From Halobacteriovoraceae bacterium (GTDB lineage Bacteria; Bdellovibrionota; Bacteriovoracia; Bacteriovoracales; Bacteriovoracaceae): a stretch of 64,000 nt of DNA. Below, in pieces: positions 17,490 to 26,568 of the stretch (position 1 is its first letter; the number at the start of each line of letters is the position of its first letter). The DNA is taken from the NCBI GenBank assembly GCA_020635135.1, contig JACKAJ010000017.1, positions 1-64,000 of the forward strand, read 5' to 3'. The position numbers were made by a program, and so were the translations under genes. The notes beneath the pieces are model-generated. The model did not search any database. It saw only the letters and a list, made by a program, of their open reading frames with translations, and was not told the origin of the DNA.

Positions 17490-18664
17490 AATAATTGTGG
17501 GCCATGATTTTTGTTCATGGTCCACGAGTTTTTTTGAAAATCCCAATCCCCATACAAAATTGAAGAATCGTTGAAAAGATCGTTTTCATCTTGAAACGCT
17601 TGAACATTTTCAATTTTACAAAGAGAACAAGCATAAGGGGCAAAATAAAAACTTTGTTTCACTGAAGTTGTGTTCAGGCTCGAAGTCAAAACACCCAGTT
17701 CTTTATTTCCTTTAATGACATTGAGATTGATAAGATTATTAATTGCAGAATAGGCAATCTTGCCAGAAAAACCCCCAAGATAATCTCGGCCCGTCAGTGT
17801 CGAAAAGGCAATTCCTTGATCTACGCGCGAGTATGAGAGCGAACCGACCACTCCCCCCATCACATCCAGACCTTGCACTGAAACATTATAAGAATAAAAA
17901 TTTAAGAGACGACTTTCTAAATTAAAGGCCGTGATCTTTCCAGCAACGCCTCCAACAAACTCATTACCCTGCACGCGGGTAGACTCCACACCAATATTCT
18001 TGAGAGTGACGTCACTACCAGCTGCTATCACTCCCCCCACGGGTTTATCGGCTTCCACTTCACTATGACTCACAAGAATATTTTCAAATTGGCTATCAAC
18101 GGCAAAGGCCACTAAACTTCCCGCCGCATGCCCTGAAATTTTAAAATGATTGAGAATGAGATTTTTAAATTCTGCATTTTTAGCGTATGGAAAAAGAGCA
18201 ACGTTGGCATGACTTGAAGTATTTCGAGCTTCGCTTAATTGAAAATTTGAGAGTTCACAAAAATTTCCATCAAATGTTCCCTGGAATGGATCGCGATTGG
18301 ACCCGATACTGGTGGACTTTAGAGAGCTCAAATCAATGTCGGCCATCAAACGAAAGTGATAATGAAAAGCGTTTGGATCTTCCGAAAGACTTTGAATTTG
18401 TTTGTCTGTGTAGAGAAGATAATCGCCATTGGCATCTTGCATGGCCAAGTGATCAGTAAGATGATTTTCTTTTCCTTTATTGGAAAGGCAATCTGCTCTT
18501 TTGACTGGATCGAAAAGTGATTTCAAATCTGTTATGCGATTAAAATGAGCTTTCGGTTTATCGACAGAGGGTTCAGTTTTCTTCTCGACAGGTGGCTCGC
18601 CATTTTTTCCACAGGAAAAAAATAAAAATAAGATCAAAAAATTTGAAAGGAGAAATTTATTCAA
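17486..18664 (-). CDS. Lipoprotein with GLUG-type beta-helix repeats
   Basis: 392 residues with a lipoprotein signal (FFSC, Cys18). From about residue 120 there are repeated short strands and GG(V/F)(V/A)G turns, such as VGGVAGKI, MGGVVGSL and LGGFSGKI, typical of GLUG repeats (PF07581) that build a right-handed beta-helix. Such helices occur in adhesins and surface proteins. The last 15 codons also contain the rpmB terminator. Function inferred only as surface or outer-membrane associated. Confidence 0.72.
   Translation of the reverse strand: MNKFLLSNFLILFLFFSCGKNGEPPVEKKTEPSVDKPKAHFNRITDLKSLFDPVKRADCLSNKGKENHLTDHLAMQDANGDYLLYTDKQIQSLSEDPNAFHYHFRLMADIDLSSLKSTSIGSNRDPFQGTFDGNFCELSNFQLSEARNTSSHANVALFPYAKNAEFKNLILNHFKISGHAAGSLVAFAVDSQFENILVSHSEVEADKPVGGVIAAGSDVTLKNIGVESTRVQGNEFVGGVAGKITAFNLESRLLNFYSYNVSVQGLDVMGGVVGSLSYSRVDQGIAFSTLTGRDYLGGFSGKIAYSAINNLINLNVIKGNKELGVLTSSLNTTSVKQSFYFAPYACSLCKIENVQAFQDENDLFNDSSILYGDWDFQKNSWTMNKNHGPQLF
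17497..17535 (+). terminator. Rho-independent terminator of rpmB
   Basis: GTGGGCCATGA (17497-17507) pairs with TCATGGTCCAC (17515-17525) over 11 base pairs with one G-U, around a T-rich seven-base loop, then GAG and seven T. The whole hairpin lies within the coding 3' end of the convergent GLUG lipoprotein gene. Confidence 0.85.
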
Positions 18665-18755
18665 AATGATTCGCTTTCCTTTACCTGAGTGCTCCAGTCT
18701 ATTTTTTCAAAAAAACTCCACTATAGGTAATTTAAATTATATAATTTAGTCTAAA

Positions 18756-19652
18756 ATGAATGCAATCAATACAAAGAGATCCTTCGCTAACAAAACCTTG
18801 CTCCTGGTTATCAGTTGTTTTATTCTCGTTTCCTGCAATAAAAGAAAAGAAACTTATATTTACGACAGCCTTTCGGATCAATCCAAAACGAATATCGATC
18901 AAAAACAACAAGCTGACTGTATCAAAGACGAAAGCACTCTCTTTGATAATTTGAGCACCAATACTTCTGAAGCCTTTACTGACTTGGAAGCCGGAGACAC
19001 TTTCGAAGTTAAAGATAACGGCGGAGAGACTTCAAAAGTTATTATACTCTACGTTTCAGCAAGCAATCTCTATTTTTACATCCAAGGCAATAGCAGCATG
19101 AACGACATCAATGGCTACGATATCTTTAGCATTGATCGAGTCTATAAATACCGACTTTTAGATCACGTGGCCCACATTGATGACATTCTAGCTGAATATT
19201 GTAATAGCTCCACTTATAGCAATAACACACACAATAGCAGCTCAACAGCTTTTGAATACACTCTTATCGAAGAAAGAGAAGACGCTATCAATGGTACTTC
19301 CACTGAAATAAAGCAAGCCTTTGCCCTTCCCACCAAAAGACCTGCCTTCTTTCAGTTTTTTGATGTTCTCTACTCTGAGCAGGCACTCGATGAGAACGGT
19401 GATGCCGATGGGGATGCAAAAAGTTCTGAGTATACAGTAGAGCAAATTGCCGATACCGATGTCGAAGATACGGATTTTATCGACGACATCCAAGCCGCGA
19501 CTCAATGTGTGTTTGTCGATCAAGACACTTGTAGTTCCATAGACGATACGACCTGCACTGTTATTAACCTCTATAGTGTGCCACCAACGGATTCTTGCCA
19601 AAGTGCTAGTCTCACTTCACCACTTTTTGAAGTTCCAGGGTTTGAATTATGA
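18756..19652 (+). CDS. Lipoprotein of unknown function
   Basis: 298 residues. The N terminus has a basic stretch, a hydrophobic core and lipobox ILVSC with Cys28. The mature part is rich in Asp, Ser and Thr, with paired cysteines near the C terminus. No family was recognised. Its stop overlaps the start of the next gene by four bases (ATGA), so the two are translationally coupled and probably act together at the outer membrane. Confidence 0.65.
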   Translation: MNAINTKRSFANKTLLLVISCFILVSCNKRKETYIYDSLSDQSKTNIDQKQQADCIKDESTLFDNLSTNTSEAFTDLEAGDTFEVKDNGGETSKVIILYVSASNLYFYIQGNSSMNDINGYDIFSIDRVYKYRLLDHVAHIDDILAEYCNSSTYSNNTHNSSSTAFEYTLIEEREDAINGTSTEIKQAFALPTKRPAFFQFFDVLYSEQALDENGDADGDAKSSEYTVEQIADTDVEDTDFIDDIQAATQCVFVDQDTCSSIDDTTCTVINLYSVPPTDSCQSASLTSPLFEVPGFEL

Positions 19653-20446
19653 TTCGCTGGCTACTCTTAGGATTCATCGTTCTCAATGCAAACGCTCTGT
19701 ATGCTATTGACCAAATCATCATGAAAGACACAGATGTCTTGGAAGAAAAAATTTATAAAAAACATTGGTACTTTACTCTCGATACAACCTTGATCATGTA
19801 CAACAACCCACTCTCATACACAGGATCAAAAAACACTTTTAAATCAAAAGAACATCTCCCCTATATTGGACCTACGCTTGCAATTGGTTATGCCTTTCCC
19901 TTAAGTTCCAGCTTTTGGACATCCACCCAAATAAGTGGTTTCTTTTATCAAAACAAGGAAAGAGAAATTGAGCGCGCCAAAGAAGAATACCCACTTTCCA
20001 TTCGCGATAGCATTGTGGACAACAAAATGTATGGGCTTTTTATATCGCAGACATTTACAATCCGGATGAAAATGGGATCTTACTTTTTTGAACCCTTTGC
20101 GCAAATTGGAATTGGCTACGCACTCGCTAATAACAAACTCAAATACACTTATGATGATCTCGTGAATATGGAAGAGTACTACGTGCGAGTCGATGAAGAG
20201 CTAGCCTTTCAAAATGTTGCTCTCGGTTTTAATATTCTATCCAAGAACGGAATTTATCTATTCACCAAAATTCAAAAAAATCTCATTACCATTGGAAAAT
20301 ATGAAAAATACGGTAGTGAACGCGCTTATGGCGATTCGACTTTTTTAGGAACAGCCAACCCTATTGTTCCCGTCAATGAATCGGATAATTTCACAAAAAA
20401 CCGCGATGAGTTTTCTGCGAGTTTAGGTTTTGGGTATATCTATTAA
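19649..20446 (+). CDS. Putative outer-membrane beta-barrel protein
   Basis: 265 residues with a signal peptide (cleavage near LYA-ID). The rest shows alternating hydrophobic and aromatic strands (for example SYFFEPFAQIGIGYALA and ASLGFGYIY), ending in an aromatic residue, as in small outer-membrane barrels of the OmpW/opacity type. It is coupled to the lipoprotein gene upstream by a four-base overlap. The family is not identified. Confidence 0.62.
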   Translation: MIRWLLLGFIVLNANALYAIDQIIMKDTDVLEEKIYKKHWYFTLDTTLIMYNNPLSYTGSKNTFKSKEHLPYIGPTLAIGYAFPLSSSFWTSTQISGFFYQNKEREIERAKEEYPLSIRDSIVDNKMYGLFISQTFTIRMKMGSYFFEPFAQIGIGYALANNKLKYTYDDLVNMEEYYVRVDEELAFQNVALGFNILSKNGIYLFTKIQKNLITIGKYEKYGSERAYGDSTFLGTANPIVPVNESDNFTKNRDEFSASLGFGYIY

Positions 20447-20472
20447 AAGCTCGCTTATGAAATTTGATCTGT

Positions 20473-20570
20473 TACCTTTAATTTAATTCGGAGCCATTGA
20501 ATAACAGTTGTAAATGAAGAAGTTTAGAAATTCTGCCCAGTATTCCTGAGGTTCAGAAGCTGAGCCTTGA
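20473..20570. repeat. Intergenic repeat, copy 1 of 3
   Basis: Shares with 21085-21183 the string CCT(T/C)TAATTTAA, then GAGC(C/T)ATTGAATAAC, then about 40 weaker bases ending at ATTCCTGA. The half-palindrome around TATTGAATA may be the core. It lies between the barrel gene and the small secreted protein gene. No integron GTTRRRY/RYYYAAC core sites were found. Confidence 0.5.
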
Positions 20571-20593
20571 GAATATAACCAGTATTTAGGGTA

Positions 20594-20974
20594 CTACTTC
20601 TCTAATTGCTTAAGCATAAATTTTTCAAGTTCATTCAAGTCACCATAACTTTCAGGATCTAGACTTGAAAAAACTATTTTGTTTTCAGAGAAACAATAAA
20701 CAACAGTTATGTCATCGCTGGTCAAGGAAGAAGTATTGTACCTTAGAGCAATATTATCATTATAGACAGCAATGCCAACAAATGAAGCTACATCTTCTAT
20801 TATTAAGTTATCTTCGACAGATCCATTAAAAGGTGAAAACTCTACATACTGAGCCTGTTCACAATAAAGAAGTTCTCCTCCTTCGCTAGATCCTATTACA
20901 TCACAATCTGAACTCCCAAAACTGTAATTGGCAGATAAAAATAAACTGAAAATTGTTGCTATAAAAAATTTCAT
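20594..20974 (-). CDS. Small secreted protein of unknown function
   Basis: 126 residues with a signal peptide (cleavage near NYS-FG). The mature protein has three cysteines and a beta-rich acidic middle. CVFSENKIVF-like stretches give no family match I can name. It stands alone between two intergenic repeats, in a patch with accessory genes. Confidence 0.6.
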   Translation of the reverse strand: MKFFIATIFSLFLSANYSFGSSDCDVIGSSEGGELLYCEQAQYVEFSPFNGSVEDNLIIEDVASFVGIAVYNDNIALRYNTSSLTSDDITVVYCFSENKIVFSSLDPESYGDLNELEKFMLKQLEK

Positions 20975-21196
20975 TTAATCACTCCTGTATTTGGATGCTT
21001 ATTATTAGCTTCCTGCTATCACGATGAAATTGAAAAAAATAGAGTTAATTTTTATTGCAGTGTAAATTATTCAAAAGAATTTTGAGCAGGAGCCTCTAAT
21101 TTAAGCCTGAGCTATTGAATAACGGGTAAAAAAAGTAAATTTTTGAGTTTTTGACCGAGATTCCTGAACTAAAAATCTCGGTCGATAATCCCCTAT
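20975..21196. other. Intergenic region holding repeat copy 2
   Basis: This 222-base gap carries the promoter region of the small secreted protein gene (minus strand, AGGAG before its ATG) and the second intergenic repeat with its 10-bp hairpin. No further gene is visible. Confidence 0.4.
21085..21183. repeat. Intergenic repeat, copy 2 of 3, ending in a perfect hairpin
   Basis: AGGAGCCTCTAATTTAAG and GAGCTATTGAATAAC match copies 1 and 3. The copy ends in GACCGAGATT (21153-21162) and AATCTCGGTC (21174-21183), a perfect 10-bp stem with an 11-base loop. It lies at the 3' side of the GNAT gene and may double as its terminator. Confidence 0.55.
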
Positions 21197-21652
21197 CTAT
21201 TTAATATCTTTGGACATGAGAACTGCTGTTCCCTCTTGATACAATTTCTGGAATCGATTTTTTGTATATAGAGAAAAAGCTTTGGGATTATAAGTTCTAA
21301 CAGTCAAAAAAAGTGTATCTGCTAATTTAGATTTTTTTACCCAACTTTCTGTTTTTCTTAGCATCTCATGAGCAAAACCCGATCCCCGATAACTTGGATC
21401 TAAATAGACAAAACAAATTTTTAAGCGCTTAAGGGGATCCCTAATAAGAGCTACATGCCCGATATTTTTTCCACCTAATTGAAAAAGAAGTGAAATATTA
21501 TCAGGGTTCAAATTAAATTTTTCACTCCATTCATCTCTAGCGAAGGGTATTTTTGCTTCTGGCCATAGGAGCTGTATGTCTTGAGAATTCCCAAATAATT
21601 GCTTCAAAAGCTCTACATTAAAAGGATCATTTCTTACAAGTTTAAGAGACAT
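21197..21652 (-). CDS. GNAT family N-acetyltransferase
   Basis: 151 residues from the ATG at 21652. The acetyl-CoA-binding region reads YLDPSYRGSGFAHEMLRKTE, a close match to the GNAT motif A (R/Q-x-x-G-x-G/A), and LFLTVRTYNPKAFSLYTKNRFQK is motif B. It would acetylate an amine; substrate unknown. A TTG 12 codons upstream is an alternative start; neither has a strong Shine-Dalgarno. It lies in the accessory patch between repeats. Confidence 0.83.
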   Translation of the reverse strand: MSLKLVRNDPFNVELLKQLFGNSQDIQLLWPEAKIPFARDEWSEKFNLNPDNISLLFQLGGKNIGHVALIRDPLKRLKICFVYLDPSYRGSGFAHEMLRKTESWVKKSKLADTLFLTVRTYNPKAFSLYTKNRFQKLYQEGTAVLMSKDIK

Positions 21653-21765
21653 TTCAATATATACTAATAGAACTTTATTACAAATCAAGATGCTACTCTT
21701 TCAAAAAAGAAATATTTGAGGGAAAAGGTCCTCAAAAGATATCTGTTGGCTTATAAGCAATATTC

Positions 21766-22278
21766 ATGGGCATTCAGATGAAAGAAATTCATAAGGCTAT
21801 TTATCTAATCCGTAATCAAAAAGTAATGCTAGATAGCGATTTAGCAAAGCTTTATGGGGTTGAAACAAGGATTCTCAATCGAAATGTAAAAAGAAATTTA
21901 GAACGCTTTCCCGGAGATTTTATGTTTCAACTTGACCCCGTTGAGTACGGAGGTTTGCTATCCCAATTTGGGATAGCAAAAAAAGGGAGAGGAGGTCGCC
22001 AAACTCCTCCATTTGTTTTTACCGAAAGTGGGATAGCGATGTTGTCGAGTGTCCTAAATAGCAAAAGGGCCATCGAGATAAATATCGCAATTATGCGACT
22101 ATTTATACGATTAAGGAGTTTTCATGTTTTAGAAAGAAAATTGGAGGAAAAAATTAGTGGAGTAGAATCAGAAACCAAAAGAATGTTCAGAATAGTTTTT
22201 GAAAAATTAGATGATTTAGAAGTTCAAATTCCAATTCTTCCCGAGAAGAGAAAGAAGATTGGTCTAAACGAAAAATAA
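21766..22278 (+). CDS. ORF6N domain protein (KilA-N-like DNA-binding)
   Basis: 170 residues. The ORF6N domain spans about residues 5-95: IYLIRNQKVMLDSDLAKLYGV, RNVKRNLERFPGDFMFQL and FTESGIAMLSSVL. A coiled-coil tail follows. ORF6N is a DNA-binding module of phage antirepressor-like and mobile-element proteins, and is spread by horizontal transfer. An alternative start is ATG 21778. Its presence supports the view that 20.4-22.4 kb is acquired DNA. Confidence 0.9.
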   Translation: MGIQMKEIHKAIYLIRNQKVMLDSDLAKLYGVETRILNRNVKRNLERFPGDFMFQLDPVEYGGLLSQFGIAKKGRGGRQTPPFVFTESGIAMLSSVLNSKRAIEINIAIMRLFIRLRSFHVLERKLEEKISGVESETKRMFRIVFEKLDDLEVQIPILPEKRKKIGLNEK

Positions 22279-22287
22279 AAGAAAAAT

Positions 22288-22390
22288 GTCCAGGAGCCTT
22301 TATTTTATATCTGAGTTATTCGACAACAGAATACCGTGCCAGGAGAACGTTGATTGATGACACCAATCTTAACCATTTGGGTGCTGGCAC
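22288..22390. repeat. Intergenic repeat, copy 3 of 3, ending in an inverted repeat
   Basis: CCAGGAGCCTTTATTTTA and CTGAGTTATTCGACAAC resemble the first 40 bases of copies 1 and 2. The rest differs but again ends in an inverted repeat: GTGCCAG (22336-22342) with CTGGCAC (22384-22390). It lies after the ORF6N gene. Confidence 0.45.
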
Positions 22391-22400
22391 CTTAAGGGGA

Positions 22401-23603
22401 TTAATCGATTGGGTAGTCTTCTGAGTTGCGATAACTAAATATATAATCCCGCATTTCCTCTAAGTTTTGAACTTTTTTGAGATCTTCCAAAATCAATTTA
22501 TCATTAGTACTTTTAAGAGCATCTTTTTCCAGATCATCGATAAATTCGCCCAATAAGAGAACATTATCATCCTGAGCGCCATTCATTTCTTTTGAAATAG
22601 CTTTCATTTGTTCATTATCCGCACCAATCACAAAGAGATCACCATACTGATCGGGCTTTCGCAGATTAATTTCAGCTATCCCTCCGCCATCTTCATTTTT
22701 GATTTTTAAAATCCAATTATCTAATTCGACCACTGTTCCTTTAATGACTCGGTTTTGCATGTGAAGATCAAAGGCAACATATATGCCTTTTAATGATTCA
22801 AGTTTGCGAAACTTAAAATAAGAAAATTCGATACCGTAATCTTTTTTACTGGTCAGTTTGATATCCCAGTAAAAACTATTTCCTCTCTTCGTTTCAAATT
22901 GGTCAAAGCGGAAAGTATGCTTAACTCCACCAGTGTCTTCGAGAGTAAACCCTTGGTCTGTCATTTTTCGTAAAACACCTTCAAAGACCCGAGATCCCCA
23001 AGTCGAGTCGAGATAGATTGCAACGTCATCAGCATCAATCCCATCATATTGGTAGGTATATTCAAAAAGTCTTACTCTCACTTTTCGATTTAAAAGATGT
23101 TCCATATTTTTGCGATTAACAGCAAGAGTACTCACAAATTCTTTTTCCATTAATGAAGGAATTTTACTCAAATGAATGAGTTTGTGAGTTGGTAGATTTT
23201 TCGATTTAAGCATTGTATAAAACTTTGAAGGTTTATAGCGAATTTTTCCAAACATATTGGAAAAAATGTGGTCTAAACTACCAACCCTCCCAAATAAAAA
23301 GCTGTATACAAAAAGCGAAGCGACCTGATATAAAGCAAATATGTCCCAATACCCCTCTTTAGAAATTGGCAGTTGGAAAAAAATAAGAGTCGGAGCGAGA
23401 TGGTAAAGAAGGCGACTCCAAACGGCAAGGTGCTTCTGACACTTGGATAGCGGATTGAAAATTTCAACACCACCTGAAGACTTATCCTTTGAAGCCATCG
23501 TCCGGTAAGTTTGTTTGTGACTTTCTTTCGCCAGCGCGAGTGGCGCAAAAATCAAATTTGTGAGAATCATAAAATATAAGGGAAATATGATAATTGATTT
23601 CAT
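22401..23603 (-). CDS. Membrane-associated protein of unknown function
   Basis: 400 residues from the ATG at 23603. The N terminus has a signal-like hydrophobic stretch (cleavage near ALA-KE), then one or two more hydrophobic segments at about residues 65-115. The remaining part is a soluble, beta-rich region. No family was recognised. It follows the accessory patch and is divergent from the zinc-ribbon gene. Confidence 0.6.
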   Translation of the reverse strand: MKSIIIFPLYFMILTNLIFAPLALAKESHKQTYRTMASKDKSSGGVEIFNPLSKCQKHLAVWSRLLYHLAPTLIFFQLPISKEGYWDIFALYQVASLFVYSFLFGRVGSLDHIFSNMFGKIRYKPSKFYTMLKSKNLPTHKLIHLSKIPSLMEKEFVSTLAVNRKNMEHLLNRKVRVRLFEYTYQYDGIDADDVAIYLDSTWGSRVFEGVLRKMTDQGFTLEDTGGVKHTFRFDQFETKRGNSFYWDIKLTSKKDYGIEFSYFKFRKLESLKGIYVAFDLHMQNRVIKGTVVELDNWILKIKNEDGGGIAEINLRKPDQYGDLFVIGADNEQMKAISKEMNGAQDDNVLLLGEFIDDLEKDALKSTNDKLILEDLKKVQNLEEMRDYIFSYRNSEDYPID

Positions 23604-23750
23604 ATCTCTATTGTAGCGAACATGGTTTAAAACAACAGGGAGCAAGAAGGGAGCAGTATTTCCGACCGCCAAGCTCAGTCTTGTTATGGTCTTGAAAAAC
23701 CTAAAGAACAGGCAATTTTTTCCGATGAAGGACTCAAGGGAGTTTTACAA

Positions 23751-24014
23751 GTGGATAACAAAGACCCGCGTGAGACAACACATTTAGAGAAACGCAATCA
23801 CACACGCACCATCATCAAGAAATGTCATGTTTGTGGCCATATCAATGAATCAACGCGTGAAATCGAAAAATGTGGACAGTGCGGAAAGTCATTTCTCCCT
23901 TTAAACTATTTCACCAAAATTCATGGCCCTAAAGGCAAATACGAAGATCTCTTCTGTGATGTCGATGAATTGTGCGACACTGAAACGATTAAAGGTCTCT
24001 ACGTTATCTGGTAA
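23751..24014 (+). CDS. Small zinc-ribbon protein
   Basis: 87 residues, starting at GTG with AAGGGAG eight bases upstream. CHVCGH and CGQCGKS form a four-cysteine zinc ribbon at about residues 25-46. There is one more cysteine pair near the C terminus. Function unknown; the ribbon suggests a nucleic-acid or protein contact. It lies 48 bases upstream of recJ on the same strand and may be cotranscribed. Confidence 0.68.
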   Translation: MDNKDPRETTHLEKRNHTRTIIKKCHVCGHINESTREIEKCGQCGKSFLPLNYFTKIHGPKGKYEDLFCDVDELCDTETIKGLYVIW

Positions 24015-24062
24015 AAGTCTTCCACTCAAGTTATCATCTTTTCAAAGTTTACACACTCACTT

Positions 24063-25814
24063 ATGGAAGTCACTCAAACAGAACGCCATTTTAGAAAAAC
24101 TCCCGTCGGGAATATTCCTGGATTGCATCCTCTTATCCAAAGCCTTCTCAAAAAGCGAGGGCTAGACACCAAAGAGGCCATTGAAGAATTTTTTTCTTGG
24201 GATCTTAAAACTCTCCCCTCTCTCACTCAACTCAAAGGTTTAAAAAAAGCGACAGAGAGAATTGTCCAGGCCATTGAAAACGGTGAGCAAATTGGTGTGT
24301 ATGGTGACTACGATGTGGATGGGACAACTTCCTGTGCCCTTCTCTATTATTTTTTTAAAATGCTCGATACCCAGGTGGTGCTCTTTCAACCCTCACGCTT
24401 TGATGAAGGCTACGGAGTACATCCCTCTTCTATTGATAACGCTATCGCAGCAGGAGTGAAGGTTCTCATCACTGTCGACTGCGGGATCAGTAATCTGGAG
24501 ACAGCAGAGTATGCACTCGATAAAGATATCGATCTTATCATTACCGATCATCACAAAGATGCGAAAGCTTATATGCCTAAAGCCTATGCGGTTGTTAATC
24601 CCAATCGGCGCGATGAGGAAACCAGCGATGATCTCAAGTCGCTCGCTGGTGTCGGTGTGGCTTTTTCACTGTGTCTATCATTAAAGTTTGCACTCGAAGA
24701 AAAAGGAATTGAAATTCCTAGCCTCTACTCACTTTTACAATTTGTGGCCATTGGAAGCATTTGTGATCTCGCCAACATGGGACCCACGAATCTTAAACTC
24801 ACTCGCCATGGACTGAAGCAAATTCCCAAGACAGAAATTCCTGGATTGAAGCTTTTTTTAAAAGAAGAAGATTTTTCTAAAAATATGATTGAAAGTGAAA
24901 AGTGCTCCTTTTTTATCGGTCCCTGTATTAACTCTAAAGGGCGTTTAGATCATCCCGAATTTGCGCTTAATCTCCTCACTACTCAAAACCCTGACGAGGC
25001 TAAGGATTATTTTAGAGTCATTCTCGATACCAATGAAGAGAGAAAGAGAATTCAAAAACAAGTGTATGAAGAAGCTTTCCAAGACGTGGTGAGCTCTTTA
25101 GATTTTTCAGAACCACTCATTAATGTAGTCTACCGCCCCCACTGGCATGAAGGGGTCATTGGAATCGTTGCCAGCAAACTGGTAGAAACGTTTAATGTCC
25201 CTGCAATTGTTTTCACCGACTCAGAAGAGCCTGGGGTTATTAAAGCTTCCGCCCGCACGGCCGGTGAGTTGAACATTTTTGATTGCCTTGATCAGTGCAA
25301 AGATTTGTTTTTAAAATTTGGAGGGCACAAGGCGGCTGCCGGTCTCTCCATGAAAAGCCAAAACCTTCAAGCTTTAAGAGAAAAACTCAATTCGCTTCTT
25401 AAAAATATCCCTGAAATTATTCGCGTGAAGCAAGATTACTTCGATTTGGAAGTGAGTATCTTTGATTTGGATATGCAGCTTGCTCAAAGCTTGCAATTGA
25501 TGGAACCCTTTGGAAATGGCAATAGCTACCCCATCTTTCGCATTCGCGATGCTTATCTTTCTCACTATACAATCCTTAAAGATGCCCATGTCAAATGGGT
25601 TCTTACTTCTAAGAAAAAACAACAAAATCTGCAGAAGAATATTCATGGAATTAGTTTTAACTACATTGGAAAATGGAACGCTCAAGACCCAGATGATCTT
25701 TTTCAAAACCAAGACCAGCAAGGTCTAACTGTCGATGGGAAACTTTCCATTAATCACTTTAATGGAAGAAAGTATTTGCAAATGATGGTGGATAAAATCA
25801 CGACTCAGTTTTAA
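24063..25814 (+). CDS. recJ: Single-stranded-DNA-specific exonuclease RecJ
   Basis: 583 residues, full length. Degrades single-stranded DNA 5' to 3' in recombination and mismatch repair. DHH-domain motifs: YGDYDVDGTTS, the family's VDCG (ITVDCGI), DHH (IITDHHK), and the DHHA1 motif FGGHKAAAGLSM near residue 420. A C-terminal OB-like domain follows. The 3' end overlaps the convergent lipoprotein gene by 17 bases. No strong Shine-Dalgarno precedes the ATG. Confidence 0.93.
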   Translation: MEVTQTERHFRKTPVGNIPGLHPLIQSLLKKRGLDTKEAIEEFFSWDLKTLPSLTQLKGLKKATERIVQAIENGEQIGVYGDYDVDGTTSCALLYYFFKMLDTQVVLFQPSRFDEGYGVHPSSIDNAIAAGVKVLITVDCGISNLETAEYALDKDIDLIITDHHKDAKAYMPKAYAVVNPNRRDEETSDDLKSLAGVGVAFSLCLSLKFALEEKGIEIPSLYSLLQFVAIGSICDLANMGPTNLKLTRHGLKQIPKTEIPGLKLFLKEEDFSKNMIESEKCSFFIGPCINSKGRLDHPEFALNLLTTQNPDEAKDYFRVILDTNEERKRIQKQVYEEAFQDVVSSLDFSEPLINVVYRPHWHEGVIGIVASKLVETFNVPAIVFTDSEEPGVIKASARTAGELNIFDCLDQCKDLFLKFGGHKAAAGLSMKSQNLQALREKLNSLLKNIPEIIRVKQDYFDLEVSIFDLDMQLAQSLQLMEPFGNGNSYPIFRIRDAYLSHYTILKDAHVKWVLTSKKKQQNLQKNIHGISFNYIGKWNAQDPDDLFQNQDQQGLTVDGKLSINHFNGRKYLQMMVDKITTQF

Positions 25815-26568
25815 GAATAAGAGAGTTTTTAATGGCCTCAATTCCCTCTCGCTTTTTCAATTCAATCTTGTCATCTTTTTTGAAGAAATAGTGAAAGTAA
25901 AATTTGAAATGAGGTTTTTCTTCAATATTTTCATTATAGATTGTTAAAACTTCAGCTCCCATGTTATACGGAAAGACTTGATCGAGATTGAGTTCTTCAA
26001 GTTTGTGTTCAATTTCTTTTCTCGTTAAGCAATAACTGAAGATAATAGGAACATAATCAGAATACTTTTCATCGTTACTGTAGCCTTCCAGCCATTTTTT
26101 GAGCTCACTATCGCTTTGAAAATTATCAATCCACAAAAGTTGAAATTTATTAAAACGCGGGATATCGGCGTAGCGAATTCCTCCCGCTATGTTTTCAATA
26201 CTTTCATAGAGGACTGAAATACGCTCTTCAAAGGTGAGATTTTTTTCTGCCAAGAGATCTTGAATTTTTTGGTTGTAAACTCCCTGTAATTCTAAAATCG
26301 TTGGGAAATCATATCCATAAGAAGCGTTGAGAGCTTGAAAATTTAAAAATTGGACATCACTCGTTCGAAAACATTGCCCTTCTTCTGAGAAATTTACCCA
26401 GCGAGGGATATCTGGCAAAAAATAGCTGATAACTTGACCGTATTCATTAGCAGCACCTTCTAGTTTTTTCTGGCGTGCCGTTGTCTTAGCTCCTGAGCAA
26501 GAAACAATTGTAAAAATAAGAATTATTCCGAAAATATTACTGACGGGTAAAATATTTTTGAGTGTCAT
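25798..26568 (-). CDS. Lipoprotein of unknown function
   Basis: 256 residues from the ATG at 26568, with a hydrophobic segment and lipobox TIVSC. The mature part is helical and charged, with one Cys pair. No family recognised. It overlaps the end of the upstream gene (26537-27646) by 32 bases, so the two form an operon; a start eight codons earlier would lengthen the overlap to 56 bases. Confidence 0.6.
   Translation of the reverse strand: MTLKNILPVSNIFGIILIFTIVSCSGAKTTARQKKLEGAANEYGQVISYFLPDIPRWVNFSEEGQCFRTSDVQFLNFQALNASYGYDFPTILELQGVYNQKIQDLLAEKNLTFEERISVLYESIENIAGGIRYADIPRFNKFQLLWIDNFQSDSELKKWLEGYSNDEKYSDYVPIIFSYCLTRKEIEHKLEELNLDQVFPYNMGAEVLTIYNENIEEKPHFKFYFHYFFKKDDKIELKKREGIEAIKNSLILKTES

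Noticed and set aside
20473..22390. Integron attC sites
   Set aside because: No GTTRRRY or RYYYAAC core sites were found in the three repeats, gene orientation is mixed, and no integrase gene is nearby. The repeats are kept as an unnamed family.
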